Assembly: GCA_905373295.1 (NCBI GenBank)
Contig: CAJPSJ010000074.1
Location: 1-8,515, forward strand
Origin: an uncultured Campylobacter sp.
GTDB lineage: Bacteria > Campylobacterota > Campylobacteria > Campylobacterales > Campylobacteraceae
Direction of reading: 5' to 3'
DNA: 8,515 nt
Part shown: in pieces, positions 1 to 6,686 of the stretch
Layout: the number at the start of each line of letters is the position of its first letter
Numbering within the stretch: position 1 is the stretch's first letter
Made by a program: the position numbers and the translations under genes
The notes under the pieces: generated by a model
Database searches by the model: none
The model's input: only the letters and a program-made list of their open reading frames with translations
What the model was told of the DNA's origin: nothing

Positions 1-516
1 TTTTTTCTTTTTTACCTGTTCACTTTTATCGATAATTATAATAAAGTTACCCTCGTTTGATTCTACTTTATAAATTCTCTTGCCGACCGCATAAAGAAAC
101 GGATTTAGGTAACCTATATTATTCATATAAAATACGAAAAATAGAAAAATGCAAATTATGATACTTGAAAGCCAACTTATATTATTTAAAAAACTCATTG
201 AAAAAACGGCCGCACAAACAGCAAAATAACTTGCAACATATTCACTATAAACTGGATATATTTTTTCAAATTCTAAGTTATCACATATTTTATTCTTTAA
301 AAAGTAATTTATATAAAAATATAACAACGCATTAACAAAAATAGCAATTATAAAACAAAATATTTCAATCGGAAAATCAAAAAAATAACAATTTAGCCTA
401 AAATCAAAATATTTATTTAAAGAATTTTCTCCATTTGATAGGTTAGACAAAATAAACAACATTATTATCCAAACAAAAGAACTAAAATTTAATATAAATT
501 TAGCCAAATTTATCAT
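1..516 (-). CDS. Four-helix membrane protein, KwaA-like (tentative), 3' end outside window
   Basis: This frame is open for 172 codons from an ATG at 516 to the window edge, so the C-terminus is missing. The ATG overlaps the hsdS stop as ATGA, with AAGAG 4 nt upstream, which indicates translational coupling to hsdS. I see four hydrophobic segments, at about residues 7-24, 49-72, 92-109 and 113-131. They are followed by a charged tail with N138-P139-F140, G145-K-R-I-Y149 and G156 before a hydrophobic strand, and a lysine-rich stretch at the edge. Four helices followed by an NP...G..Y element and a short cytosolic tail is how I remember KwaA, the membrane subunit of the Kiwa anti-phage system. 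That match is from memory and not from an alignment. If it is right, a DUF4868 kwaB gene should follow just beyond position 1. Otherwise it is an unnamed R-linked accessory membrane protein of a type I restriction locus. The DNA is very AT-rich. The open frame is well supported, but the family name is only a guess. Confidence 0.75.
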   Translation of the reverse strand, partial: MINLAKFILNFSSFVWIIMLFILSNLSNGENSLNKYFDFRLNCYFFDFPIEIFCFIIAIFVNALLYFYINYFLKNKICDNLEFEKIYPVYSEYVASYFAVCAAVFSMSFLNNISWLSSIIICIFLFFVFYMNNIGYLNPFLYAVGKRIYKVESNEGNFIIIIDKSEQVKKKK

Positions 517-1718
517 TTTACTCTTACCTTTCCGCTTAGTAGTTTTTGCATTAAGCCTTGTTTTTGTTTTTTCAAATTTTCTAGTTTTAAATTTAGTAAA
601 TTTATCTCGTCATCGCAAGCCGTTAAAACCTCTGCGATTTTTTGTTGCTCTTTAAAATTTGGAAGTTTAATAGTTAAATTTAATACCTCGGTTTTTGATA
701 TATTAAATCTTGTGCTTCCTTGTGCCAATTTAAATATCTGCTTTCTAAAACAATCACTTCTAAAATAAAATACAGCAAAACACGGGGTTAAAATTTCAAA
801 ATTGCTTAATCTAAAACCGAAACAAAAACTATTTAAATATAGAATGCCACATTCTCTCAATAAAACAGAGCTTATCCCAACTTCGTTTGGAGTTTCAGAT
901 GAGATTGTAAAAAATATATCTCCAAATTTAACCAAATTTTGTTCTTCGTCTTCCATAATTTTTACTTTTTCAAAAATATTGATATCTATTTTAGGGTTGT
1001 CGAAGATATTTTTATACGTTATAAAATTTGAGTTTCCATTTTGAAAATCTTCTGCAGCTTTACCAATTAAGCCATTATATGATTTTCCTAAATTACCAAG
1101 CTTTACTTCTCTCCACTCGTCTTGAAACTCAGGGAAGCGGATTTTGGCTGTAAGCAAATTTTGCATAAGTGCTTTTTTAAACTGCTTTTTGCTTTCTATC
1201 AAATTTATAGTTAAATTTATAGCCTCATCCCAAGTAGATAAAATTTCCGCTATCTTTTCTTGCTCAGATTCAAGCGGTATAAAAAATGGCATTTCAGACA
1301 TATATTCCCAATCCGCGCGCGGCATTTTTGTCCCAGATGTTTTATTTGCGATTTGGTTAAATTTATCCGACTGCACCAAATAAAATAAAAAATCGTTAGT
1401 GACTTTTTTGCCTTGTAATACCCAAATTTCAGACGAACAAACTCCATCAAATTTAGCTTGACAAAATTTTTGCAGATACGGACGAAGCTTCCCGTATAAA
1501 ATTTGACCTGTTTTAAATTCGTTTTTTATGCTTTTTTGCTCGCTAGAGCTTATAAAACCTAAAATTTGACCTGTTTTTTGAGATAAATGCTCAAGCTCAA
1601 TACACTTTTTGACTTCGCTATTTTTGGTTGGATCAAATTTGGACGATGATATTTTACAAATTTCGCCTAGTTCGTATCTGCTCCACCCGTTCGGTAAATT
1701 TTTAAATTTGCTTTTCAT
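513..1718 (-). CDS. hsdS: Type I restriction-modification specificity subunit HsdS (two target-recognition domains)
   Basis: HsdS recognises the bipartite DNA target and holds two HsdM subunits. The 401-residue product has the usual HsdS length and duplicated plan. TRD1 spans about residues 10-150 and opens with LPNGWSRYELGEI. The central conserved helix follows at about 152-195 (EQEKIAEIL...ALMQNLLTAKIRF). TRD2 spans about 200-350 and opens with EWREVKLGNL. The distal conserved helix at about 357-400 (EQQKIAEVL...LMQKLLSGKVRV) repeats the central one. I chose the ATG at 1718 because GGAGAG lies 6 nt upstream. An in-frame ATG at 1736 would add six residues but has no good ribosome site. The gene follows a 63-nt gap after the split gene upstream, and its stop overlaps the membrane-protein start. 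The DNA is AT-rich compared with hsdM, as is common for exchanged specificity genes. No frameshift is seen. Confidence 0.95.
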   Translation of the reverse strand: MKSKFKNLPNGWSRYELGEICKISSSKFDPTKNSEVKKCIELEHLSQKTGQILGFISSSEQKSIKNEFKTGQILYGKLRPYLQKFCQAKFDGVCSSEIWVLQGKKVTNDFLFYLVQSDKFNQIANKTSGTKMPRADWEYMSEMPFFIPLESEQEKIAEILSTWDEAINLTINLIESKKQFKKALMQNLLTAKIRFPEFQDEWREVKLGNLGKSYNGLIGKAAEDFQNGNSNFITYKNIFDNPKIDINIFEKVKIMEDEEQNLVKFGDIFFTISSETPNEVGISSVLLRECGILYLNSFCFGFRLSNFEILTPCFAVFYFRSDCFRKQIFKLAQGSTRFNISKTEVLNLTIKLPNFKEQQKIAEVLTACDDEINLLNLKLENLKKQKQGLMQKLLSGKVRVK

Positions 1719-1724
1719 TTTTAA

Positions 1725-1730
1725 CTCTCC
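1725..1730 (-). promoter_or_regulatory. Ribosome binding site that fixes the hsdS start
   Basis: The minus strand reads GGAGAG here, 6 nt before the ATG at 1718. The site lies inside the six-codon extension that an upstream ATG at 1736 would create, so it argues for the shorter protein. Confidence 0.75.
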
Positions 1731-1781
1731 AACCATTTCGCAAATTTATCAAGATTGTTTTATTGATAACCACGCCATACA

Positions 1782-2558
1782 TTAATATACACCTTTTATT
1801 TTCTTTAAATAATTATCCGCCATTTGTTTTAACTGTTTTGATTTTTCTTGTTTTTCATCACTGTTTGCATTTTGAATTTGATCAACATTAAACTTGTTAA
1901 AAAAATCTAAAATTTCTTCATTTATCAGACTAATACTTTTAAATTTTTTTCCTTCTGCAGTATTCTCGATTAGGCCAATTTTATGATTAAAAAAGTTCCT
2001 ATAATTTTGTGTAAAAGCTTTGTCCGTTGTGGCAAAAATTGGATAAGCAAATTTAACATCTGACATACCATTTTGAGTAATAAAATACCTCGACGAATAA
2101 TAATAAAATATATCCCAACTCATGCTTTTTATCGTTTTTACAACACTATCATATTGGCTGTTTTTATCAATTTTAAAGAATGAATCACTTGTATTTTTTG
2201 AAAGATATTCGTAGATAAAGCAAAAAAGGTCAATAAATTTTGTTCCATTTGCTTTCATTAAATTGTATATATTTAATGCAGATTTTTCTAAATCAAAATT
2301 ATTGCTTACTTTTTCTATATAGGCTAAAACAAGATAGGAGTATATAAAATCATAATCACAAATCATGCTATCGCGTAAAATACTGGCATTCTTTATCAGA
2401 AAGTCATAAATTTTTTGGCTATGCTGTTCGTTTATTTTTAATGTTTTACTTTTTCTATATTCACCCCTATCAATGCTTTTAAATTTACATAAATTTTCTA
2501 TTTTTTTGAGTGATTTTTCTTGATTTGACTTATCTGGATTCAAAGTATCTTCAAACAT
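1782..2558 (-). CDS. Downstream part of a split gene; unknown protein with PIN-like C-terminal half
   Basis: This frame is 258 codons from an ATG at 2558, but that ATG has no purine-rich ribosome site (the upstream bases read TTTTTTATTCTAT). It also overlaps the end of the upstream frame by 19 nt. The codons before the ATG stay open back to the (AT)6 tract, so this is most likely the second part of the 2989 gene and not an independent one. A WD pair at residues 148-149 precedes a helix-like segment, and a strand ending in ATTDK follows (D179). That spacing resembles the last two acidic positions of PIN-domain nucleases. The C-terminus is lysine- and glutamine-rich and looks helical. I recognise no named family. 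Its position between hsdM and hsdS matches the M-linked accessory genes of Campylobacter type I loci. The DNA is strongly AT-rich, suggesting transfer. Coding is fairly sure, but the function is unknown. Confidence 0.65.
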   Translation of the reverse strand: MFEDTLNPDKSNQEKSLKKIENLCKFKSIDRGEYRKSKTLKINEQHSQKIYDFLIKNASILRDSMICDYDFIYSYLVLAYIEKVSNNFDLEKSALNIYNLMKANGTKFIDLFCFIYEYLSKNTSDSFFKIDKNSQYDSVVKTIKSMSWDIFYYYSSRYFITQNGMSDVKFAYPIFATTDKAFTQNYRNFFNHKIGLIENTAEGKKFKSISLINEEILDFFNKFNVDQIQNANSDEKQEKSKQLKQMADNYLKKIKGVY

Positions 2559-2989
2559 ATAGAATAAAAAATCAATATATATATATTATCACTATTTAAT
2601 ATTTTTTCTATCAAACTATTTGATATTTCGCCATTTGTTTCAATAAAATTACTAAAAATTCCAATTAAATTTGCATCTAAAATAATATGTAAGTAAATCG
2701 GAATTTGCTCAGTAAAATCTTTATCCAGATACAAAATATAGTCAAAATCAGAAATACTATCGTATACATATATTTTGTTTTTACCACCTTCTAGATCATA
2801 AGTACCATGAAATTCTCTTAATTTGTTGCTATTTTTAACCCCTAAAGAATCATTCGTGCCTACAATAAAAGAAAATCGAGAAGAATCAATACAATCACTT
2901 AAAAAACTTCTATAAATTTTATAAATATCGGTATTCTTATCCAGATAGGTTATCTCTTGTAAAAATTTTTCCAATGTATCTATTTTCAT
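2540..2989 (-). CDS. Upstream part of a split gene; unknown protein, N-terminal 149 codons in the current frame
   Basis: The ATG at 2989 overlaps the hsdM stop as ATGA, and GGAG lies upstream inside the last hsdM codons, so this part has a credible, coupled start. In the present sequence it stops at 2540 after residue 149. The last 11 codons after the (AT)6 tract (LIFYSICLKIL) look like out-of-frame reading. Removing one AT unit joins residue I138 to DFLFYMFEDT and on through the next frame, giving one 401-residue protein. A hydrophobic strand followed by DANLIG (D105) resembles the first acidic motif of PIN-domain nucleases. No signal peptide or membrane helix is evident. The family is not recognised. 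The alternatives are a phase-variable gene, a recently broken gene, or a sequencing error at the repeat. Confidence 0.7.
   Translation of the reverse strand: MKIDTLEKFLQEITYLDKNTDIYKIYRSFLSDCIDSSRFSFIVGTNDSLGVKNSNKLREFHGTYDLEGGKNKIYVYDSISDFDYILYLDKDFTEQIPIYLHIILDANLIGIFSNFIETNGEISNSLIEKILNSDNIYILIFYSICLKIL
2575..2586. repeat. (AT)6 dinucleotide tract at the frame break
   Basis: Six AT units lie at the point where the 2989 frame and the 2558 frame should join. With six units the upstream frame ends shortly afterwards. With five or eight units the two frames fuse without a stop. Short tandem tracts inside reading frames are a known route to phase variation, although campylobacters usually use G tracts. 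The count is read directly from the sequence; switching is an inference. Confidence 0.8.
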
Positions 2990-4476
2990 AACCCAAGCTC
3001 CGCAAGATACTCGTTCATCTTGCCTTGAACGCTTTTTAGCTCGGCTTCAAGGCGTGAAATTTCTTTCTTAGTAGCCTCGATATCCACAGTCTCTTCTTCT
3101 TCAAAAGTATCGACGTAGCGAGGGATATTTAGGTTGTAGTCGTTGTCTTTTATCTCACTAAGGCTTGCTACGTGGGAGTATTTTTCTATCTCGCTTCTAT
3201 TTTTATAGGCGGAGATTATCCTTTCGATATTTTGCTCGGTTAGAGAGTTTTGGTTTTTGCCTTTTTCAAATTCTTTGCTAGCGTCGATAAATAGCACGTC
3301 TTCGTTTGCGCGGTTTTTCTTAAAAACAAGTATGCAAGCAGGTATGCTCGTGCCGTAAAATAAATTTGCCGGTAGTCCGATAACGGCGTCAAGTAAATTT
3401 TCTTCGATCAGCTTTTGGCGTATCTTGCCCTCGCTAGATCCGCGAAATAGCACGCCATGCGGAAGCACGACGCCCATTTTGCCGTTACTGCCTAGGCTTT
3501 TTATCATATGTATGACAAATGCATAGTCGCCCTTGCTCTTTGGCGGCAAAGCATAGCTGCTAAATCTCATAAAAGGATCGTTCTCGGCAAATTCAGCACC
3601 CCATTTATCTAGGCTAAACGGAGGATTTGCCACGACTATGTCAAATGTTTTGATGAGGCTATCTTGCAGGTGGAGCGGGTTTCTAATCGTGTCGCCCCAC
3701 TCGATCACAGCGTCGTTTATCTCGTGTAAGAACATATTCATCTTGCAAAGGGCGTGAGTTTGGCCGTTTTTCTCCTGTCCATAAAGGCGGAAATTTTTGC
3801 TACCAACCTCTTTTGAAGCCTTGATAAGAAGCGAACCAGAGCCACAAGTCGGATCGTAGATCATATCGCCATCTTTTGGCTCGACTAATCTCGCAAGAAG
3901 CATAGAAACCTCGCTCGGCGTGTAGAACTCTCCGCCTTTTTTGCCTGCGTCGCTTGCAAAATGAGCTATGAGATACTCGTATACGTCGCCGATTATGTCG
4001 TTGCCTTCAAGCATAGATGGGCGAAGGTCTAGCCTAGCGTCGCTAAAGTCTTCGAGCAAATTTTGCAAGATGGCGTTTCTCTCTTTCGTGTCGCCGAGCT
4101 TGTTTTTGTTGTTGAAGTCTATGCTCCTAAAGATGCCTTCGAGCTTGTCTTTGTTGTCTTCTTCGATCTTTTCTAGCGTTTTGTTCATTATCTCGCCTAA
4201 ATTTACGGCCTCTTTGTGCGCTAAAAGATACTCAAACGTGCAGCTCTCATCAAGCTTAAATTTCTCTTTCTTTAGCTTTGCTTCGATCCTTTCACGCTTG
4301 TCGCCATACTCGGCTATGAGCTGCTCGAGCTTTTCTTTGTAAAAATCAGATAGATACTTTACGAAAAGCATAGTTAAAACATAGTCTTTATAGTCGCTTC
4401 CGTCCATCGTGCCGCGAAATGTATCGCAGGCTTTCCAAACTACGTTGTTTATGGTCTCTTGTGTGGTCTTTTGCAT
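2986..4476 (-). CDS. hsdM: Type I restriction-modification methyltransferase subunit HsdM
   Basis: HsdM is the S-adenosylmethionine-dependent N6-adenine methylase of the type I complex, working as M2S for methylation and with HsdR for cleavage. The 496-residue product is of normal length. The N-terminal helical domain covers about residues 1-150 (VVWKACDTFRGTMDGSDYKD near the start). GGEFYTP is at 181-187, the AdoMet-binding motif I DPTCGSGS at 208-215, and the catalytic motif IV NPPF at 284-287. The C-terminal end is a charged coiled-coil-like segment (about 465-493). The start is 1 nt after the stop of the half-length specificity gene, with GAGGAG as ribosome site inside that gene's last codons. 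The stop overlaps the next start as ATGA. Its base composition is close to the host-like right half of the window, unlike the AT-rich genes downstream of it. All key motifs are intact, so I expect it to be active. Confidence 0.97.
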   Translation of the reverse strand: MQKTTQETINNVVWKACDTFRGTMDGSDYKDYVLTMLFVKYLSDFYKEKLEQLIAEYGDKRERIEAKLKKEKFKLDESCTFEYLLAHKEAVNLGEIMNKTLEKIEEDNKDKLEGIFRSIDFNNKNKLGDTKERNAILQNLLEDFSDARLDLRPSMLEGNDIIGDVYEYLIAHFASDAGKKGGEFYTPSEVSMLLARLVEPKDGDMIYDPTCGSGSLLIKASKEVGSKNFRLYGQEKNGQTHALCKMNMFLHEINDAVIEWGDTIRNPLHLQDSLIKTFDIVVANPPFSLDKWGAEFAENDPFMRFSSYALPPKSKGDYAFVIHMIKSLGSNGKMGVVLPHGVLFRGSSEGKIRQKLIEENLLDAVIGLPANLFYGTSIPACILVFKKNRANEDVLFIDASKEFEKGKNQNSLTEQNIERIISAYKNRSEIEKYSHVASLSEIKDNDYNLNIPRYVDTFEEEETVDIEATKKEISRLEAELKSVQGKMNEYLAELGL

Positions 4477-4477
4477 T

Positions 4478-5065
4478 TTAGTTCTCCTCTTTTTTTATCA
4501 AATTTTCAAATATGCTTTTGTTGTATTTTTGCTTTTGAGCTACTAAATTTTGTAAAATTTCGCTCTCTTGACGCACTAAATTTAGGTATTTTACTATCTT
4601 GTTTTGAGTTTGCAAATTTATAAGCGGTACTTTTAGATTATTTATACTAGCAACGCTTATCATCGCTATGGCAGTGCCTGAAATATCTGGTGCAAGGGCT
4701 TTTTTAACGGCGCTACTATTTAGATAATGCGCCACAAAATGTGGGTCAAATTTATCGCTTTTAACCCTTATGCGAACCATTAAAGACGTATAGATGAGAT
4801 CGCTATACTCCTTGTCTATATAAACGGCGAAATTCGGCTCTCTAAGCCGCAGCAAGATATCGCCATGACTTACTTTATACTCCTCGTTTATTTGCTCGCT
4901 AGATATAAATTCGTCCGCAAAAGCGTCGTCGTAAATGGCATCTTCTGCAAACGACTTTAGCGAGACGATTTTATACGAGTGCTCGGACGGACTATGCGCC
5001 TCAGCCTTTTTTCTACTTAACACTAAGCCTGTTTTTATCTCGGCTATATCGTTTAATTTTACCAT
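4478..5065 (-). CDS. Half-length HsdS-like specificity subunit (single target-recognition domain)
   Basis: The 195-residue product has one target-recognition domain at about residues 1-148 (opening LNDIAEIKTGLVLSRKK, with GDILLRLREPNFA at about 68-80). It ends in one conserved helix at about 152-190 (LQTQNKIVKYLNLV...QKYNKSIFENLI), comparable with each half of the full HsdS at 513-1718. It is about half the usual HsdS length and is the first gene of the operon, directly in front of hsdM. I prefer the ATG at 5065, which has AAGGA 7 nt upstream; a GTG at 5068 adds one residue but sits only 4 nt from that site. Single-domain HsdS proteins can pair to make a symmetric recognition unit, so it might give HsdM a second specificity. 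It could also be a remnant. It has no frameshift and a clean operon position, so I favour a working gene. Its composition is like hsdM. Confidence 0.85.
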   Translation of the reverse strand: MVKLNDIAEIKTGLVLSRKKAEAHSPSEHSYKIVSLKSFAEDAIYDDAFADEFISSEQINEEYKVSHGDILLRLREPNFAVYIDKEYSDLIYTSLMVRIRVKSDKFDPHFVAHYLNSSAVKKALAPDISGTAIAMISVASINNLKVPLINLQTQNKIVKYLNLVRQESEILQNLVAQKQKYNKSIFENLIKKEEN

Positions 5066-5081
5066 CACAAAGTCCTTTTAT

Positions 5082-5101
5082 GTATTACTTGTAAATAATA
5101 C
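5082..5101. promoter_or_regulatory. Operator box A, palindromic, at the transcription start of the hsd operon
   Basis: The plus strand reads GTATTACTTGTAAATAATAC, with 16 of 20 positions palindromic. It matches box B at 17 of 20 positions. On the minus strand the core is TATT, 7 nt, AGTA; box B supplies TACT, 7 nt, AATA. Together they fit the TACT-N7-AGTA pattern known for HxlR/DUF24-family regulators. It sits just downstream of the -10 at 5109-5114, covering the likely start site, as a repressor site would. The regulator itself is not in the window. Confidence 0.55.
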
Positions 5102-5108
5102 TAAGAGA

Positions 5109-5137
5109 AGTATATCAAGTAAGTTAGAAAATGTCAA
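5109..5137 (-). promoter_or_regulatory. Sigma70 promoter of the hsd operon
   Basis: On the minus strand TTGACA (5132-5137) is separated by 17 nt from TATACT (5109-5114), close to the ideal housekeeping promoter. Transcription would start near 5102, about 37 nt before the ATG at 5065. Many campylobacter promoters lack a clear -35, so this unusually complete promoter suggests strong basal activity held in check by the flanking boxes. Confidence 0.75.
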
Positions 5138-5146
5138 GAGCTTTTT

Positions 5147-5166
5147 ATATTATTTGTAAATAGTAC
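5147..5166. promoter_or_regulatory. Operator box B, upstream of the hsd operon promoter
   Basis: The plus strand reads ATATTATTTGTAAATAGTAC, 17 of 20 identical to box A, in the same orientation and offset by 65 bp. It lies about 10 bp upstream of the -35. Two sites bracketing a promoter suit repression by two bound dimers or by a small loop. The regulator is unknown; an HxlR-type protein is the best guess from the half-site pattern. Confidence 0.5.
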
Positions 5167-5250
5167 ATATTTTATGCGAAACATGAGCTAGTATAAGTTT
5201 AGTGGCGACGCTTACTAAGTCCTTCAAATTTACGCGGGTTATACTTAAAT

Positions 5251-5289
5251 TTGCACGATTAGGTAATAAATTTGGACTATCGTGCTACC
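5251..5289 (+). promoter_or_regulatory. Candidate AraC-type operator upstream of the yqhD-like gene
   Basis: This 39-bp stretch matches 7707-7745 at 29 positions without gaps. Shared blocks include TTGCA at the left end, TAGG, AAT, TTTG, ATCGT and, at the right end, CTACC. It ends 19 nt before the TATAAT at 5309, the same distance as at the other copy. Within it GCACGAT (5253-5259) and ATCGTGC (5279-5285) form a perfect 7-bp inverted repeat that the second copy lacks. The position next to the -35 region suits activation by an AraC-family protein, and such a gene lies between the two sites. Confidence 0.65.
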
Positions 5290-5308
5290 GCAAAATTTTA
5301 AAAAAGGC

Positions 5309-5336
5309 TATAATTTAGCAACTTTATTTAAAGGAG
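5309..5336 (+). promoter_or_regulatory. Promoter -10 and ribosome site of the yqhD-like gene
   Basis: GCTATAATTT gives a perfect TATAAT at 5309-5314. AAGGAG at 5331-5336 lies 5 nt before the ATG at 5342. No good TTGACA is present at the -35 position, which fits either a campylobacter promoter or an activator-dependent one. Confidence 0.75.
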
Positions 5337-5341
5337 AAAAG

Positions 5342-6487
5342 ATGACAAATTTTAGTTTTTGCAACCCCGTGAGGATAGAATTTGGCAAGGGCAAAGAGGA
5401 GCATATCGGGCAGTATATGAAGGAAGCGGGCGCGAAAAAAGCTCTCGTGTTATACGGCAGCGAGCGCGTGCGAAAGAGCGGTCTGATGGGCGTCGTGGAG
5501 AGCAGCTTAAAGGCAAGCGGTATAGAATTTACGCAGCTTGGCGGCATAAAATCAAATCCCGTGTTAAGTAAAGTAAATGAAGCGATCAAGCTCGCTAAAG
5601 AATTTGGCGCCGATAGCGTGCTTGCTGTGGGCGGCGGAAGCGTGCTGGACTCGGCGAAAGCCGTAGCCGCGGGCGCTTGCTACGAGGGCGACGTGTGGGA
5701 TTTTTTCACCGGCAAAAGCCCGAGCGTTGCGCTTAAAATTTTTGATATCATCACCCTTGCCGCGACGGGCTCGGAGATGAACTGCGGCGGCGTGGTGACC
5801 AAGGAGCAGACCAAGCAAAAATACCCGATCAGCGCGCCGTGTCTATACCCAAAGGTCTCGGTCATAAACCCGCAGCTGCAAGCAACCGTCAGCCGCGAGT
5901 ATCTCGTATATAGCGCGAGCGACATCATCGCGCACAGCATCGAGGGGTATTTTACCGCTAGCGTCCATCCGGAGATCGTGCGAGCCTATATCGAAGCTAA
6001 TATCAAAACCGTCATCCGCACGACTGAAGCTCTGCTTGCAGATCCGAGCGATTACGATGCACGCGCCGAGTTTGCGTGGGCTGCGACGATGGCGCTAAAC
6101 GGACTAACCTACGTGGGCGTAGGCGGCTTCGGCTATCCGAATCATATGATCGAGCATGCGATGAGCGCGGTCGTGGACTGCGCGCACGGAGCCGGTCTTA
6201 GCGTGGTAATGCCTGCGTGGATGAGGTGGTATAAGGATAGGAATTTAAGCGCGTTTGAGCGTTTCGCTCGTGAAATTTTTGGCCTTAAAAGCGCAGACGA
6301 AGGTATCACGGCGCTTAAAGTGTGGTTTGATAAGATCGGCACGCCTACTAATCTCGCACAGCTTGGCATCGAAGGCAAGGTGCTAGATGAGGTCATAGAC
6401 GTAGCCGCGACAAACGCCAAAGCGTGGAATATGGCGGAGCTCTACAGCCGCGAAAATATCGCTAAAATTCTTGAGCTGGCAAGATAA
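5342..6487 (+). CDS. yqhD: Iron-dependent (group III) alcohol dehydrogenase / NADPH aldehyde reductase, YqhD type
   Basis: This enzyme should reduce short-chain and reactive aldehydes to alcohols with NADPH in the cytosol. The 381-residue length is normal for the family. The N-terminal nucleotide-binding domain carries GGGSVLDSAK at 97-106 (GGGS at 97-100, D103) and ATGSEMN at 141-147. The helical metal-binding domain has ligands D194 and H198 (in ASDIIAHSIEGYF), H268 (in YPNHMIEHAM) and H282 (in DCAHGAGLSVVMPAW). These numbers almost coincide with those of E. coli YqhD. I chose the ATG at 5342 for its AAGGAG site. The frame extends 20 codons upstream to a GTG, but that part contains the promoter -10. 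A terminator follows at 6543. The neighbouring AraC-type regulator and aldo-keto reductase repeat the E. coli yqhC-yqhD-dkgA gene set. A butanol dehydrogenase name is the main alternative. Confidence 0.93.
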   Translation: MTNFSFCNPVRIEFGKGKEEHIGQYMKEAGAKKALVLYGSERVRKSGLMGVVESSLKASGIEFTQLGGIKSNPVLSKVNEAIKLAKEFGADSVLAVGGGSVLDSAKAVAAGACYEGDVWDFFTGKSPSVALKIFDIITLAATGSEMNCGGVVTKEQTKQKYPISAPCLYPKVSVINPQLQATVSREYLVYSASDIIAHSIEGYFTASVHPEIVRAYIEANIKTVIRTTEALLADPSDYDARAEFAWAATMALNGLTYVGVGGFGYPNHMIEHAMSAVVDCAHGAGLSVVMPAWMRWYKDRNLSAFERFAREIFGLKSADEGITALKVWFDKIGTPTNLAQLGIEGKVLDEVIDVAATNAKAWNMAELYSRENIAKILELAR

Positions 6488-6542
6488 ATTTAAATGGAGT
6501 AAATTGGTTTATGGCTTTAGCTTCTTGCTTTGACTTTTGATT

Positions 6543-6568
6543 TTCGGACGGTCGTTAAACCGTCCGAA
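6543..6568 (+). terminator. Intrinsic terminator after the yqhD-like gene
   Basis: A perfect 10-bp stem pairs TTCGGACGGT (6543-6552) with ACCGTCCGAA (6559-6568) around a 6-nt CGTTAA loop. TTTATCATTTT follows. The U tract is interrupted, but the stem is strong and lies 55 nt after the stop codon. It separates this gene from the regulator. Confidence 0.75.
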
Positions 6569-6686
6569 TTTATCATTTTGGATTGAGCTCTTTTAATATT
6601 TGGCGAGCCGACTTTGCCTATTTACTTGCTAAATTTGAGAAAACGGGCCGGTGGATATTCGCAGCTTGCTATTTTATAAATTTTGC

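Noticed and set aside
802..1383. Open plus-strand frames of about 80 codons opposite hsdS.
   Set aside because: They are low-complexity antisense readings of a clear hsdS gene, without ribosome sites.
1719..1781. The 63-nt gap before hsdS reads, in one frame, NNLDKFAKWLES followed by a stop close to the hsdS start, which looks like the tail of a lost gene.
   Set aside because: Only 12 codons are open and a stop lies just before them, so chance is a sufficient explanation. I could not tie it to a family.
3968..4342. An open plus-strand frame of 124 codons opposite hsdM.
   Set aside because: It is the serine-rich antisense shadow of hsdM, with no ribosome site and no recognisable domain.
5282..5341. 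A 20-codon upstream extension of the yqhD-like gene from a GTG.
   Set aside because: It contains the TATAAT promoter box and lacks a ribosome site, while the ATG at 5342 has AAGGAG and matches the family start.
5564..5940. Minus-strand frames inside the yqhD-like gene.
   Set aside because: They are GC-driven antisense openings in a high-confidence gene.
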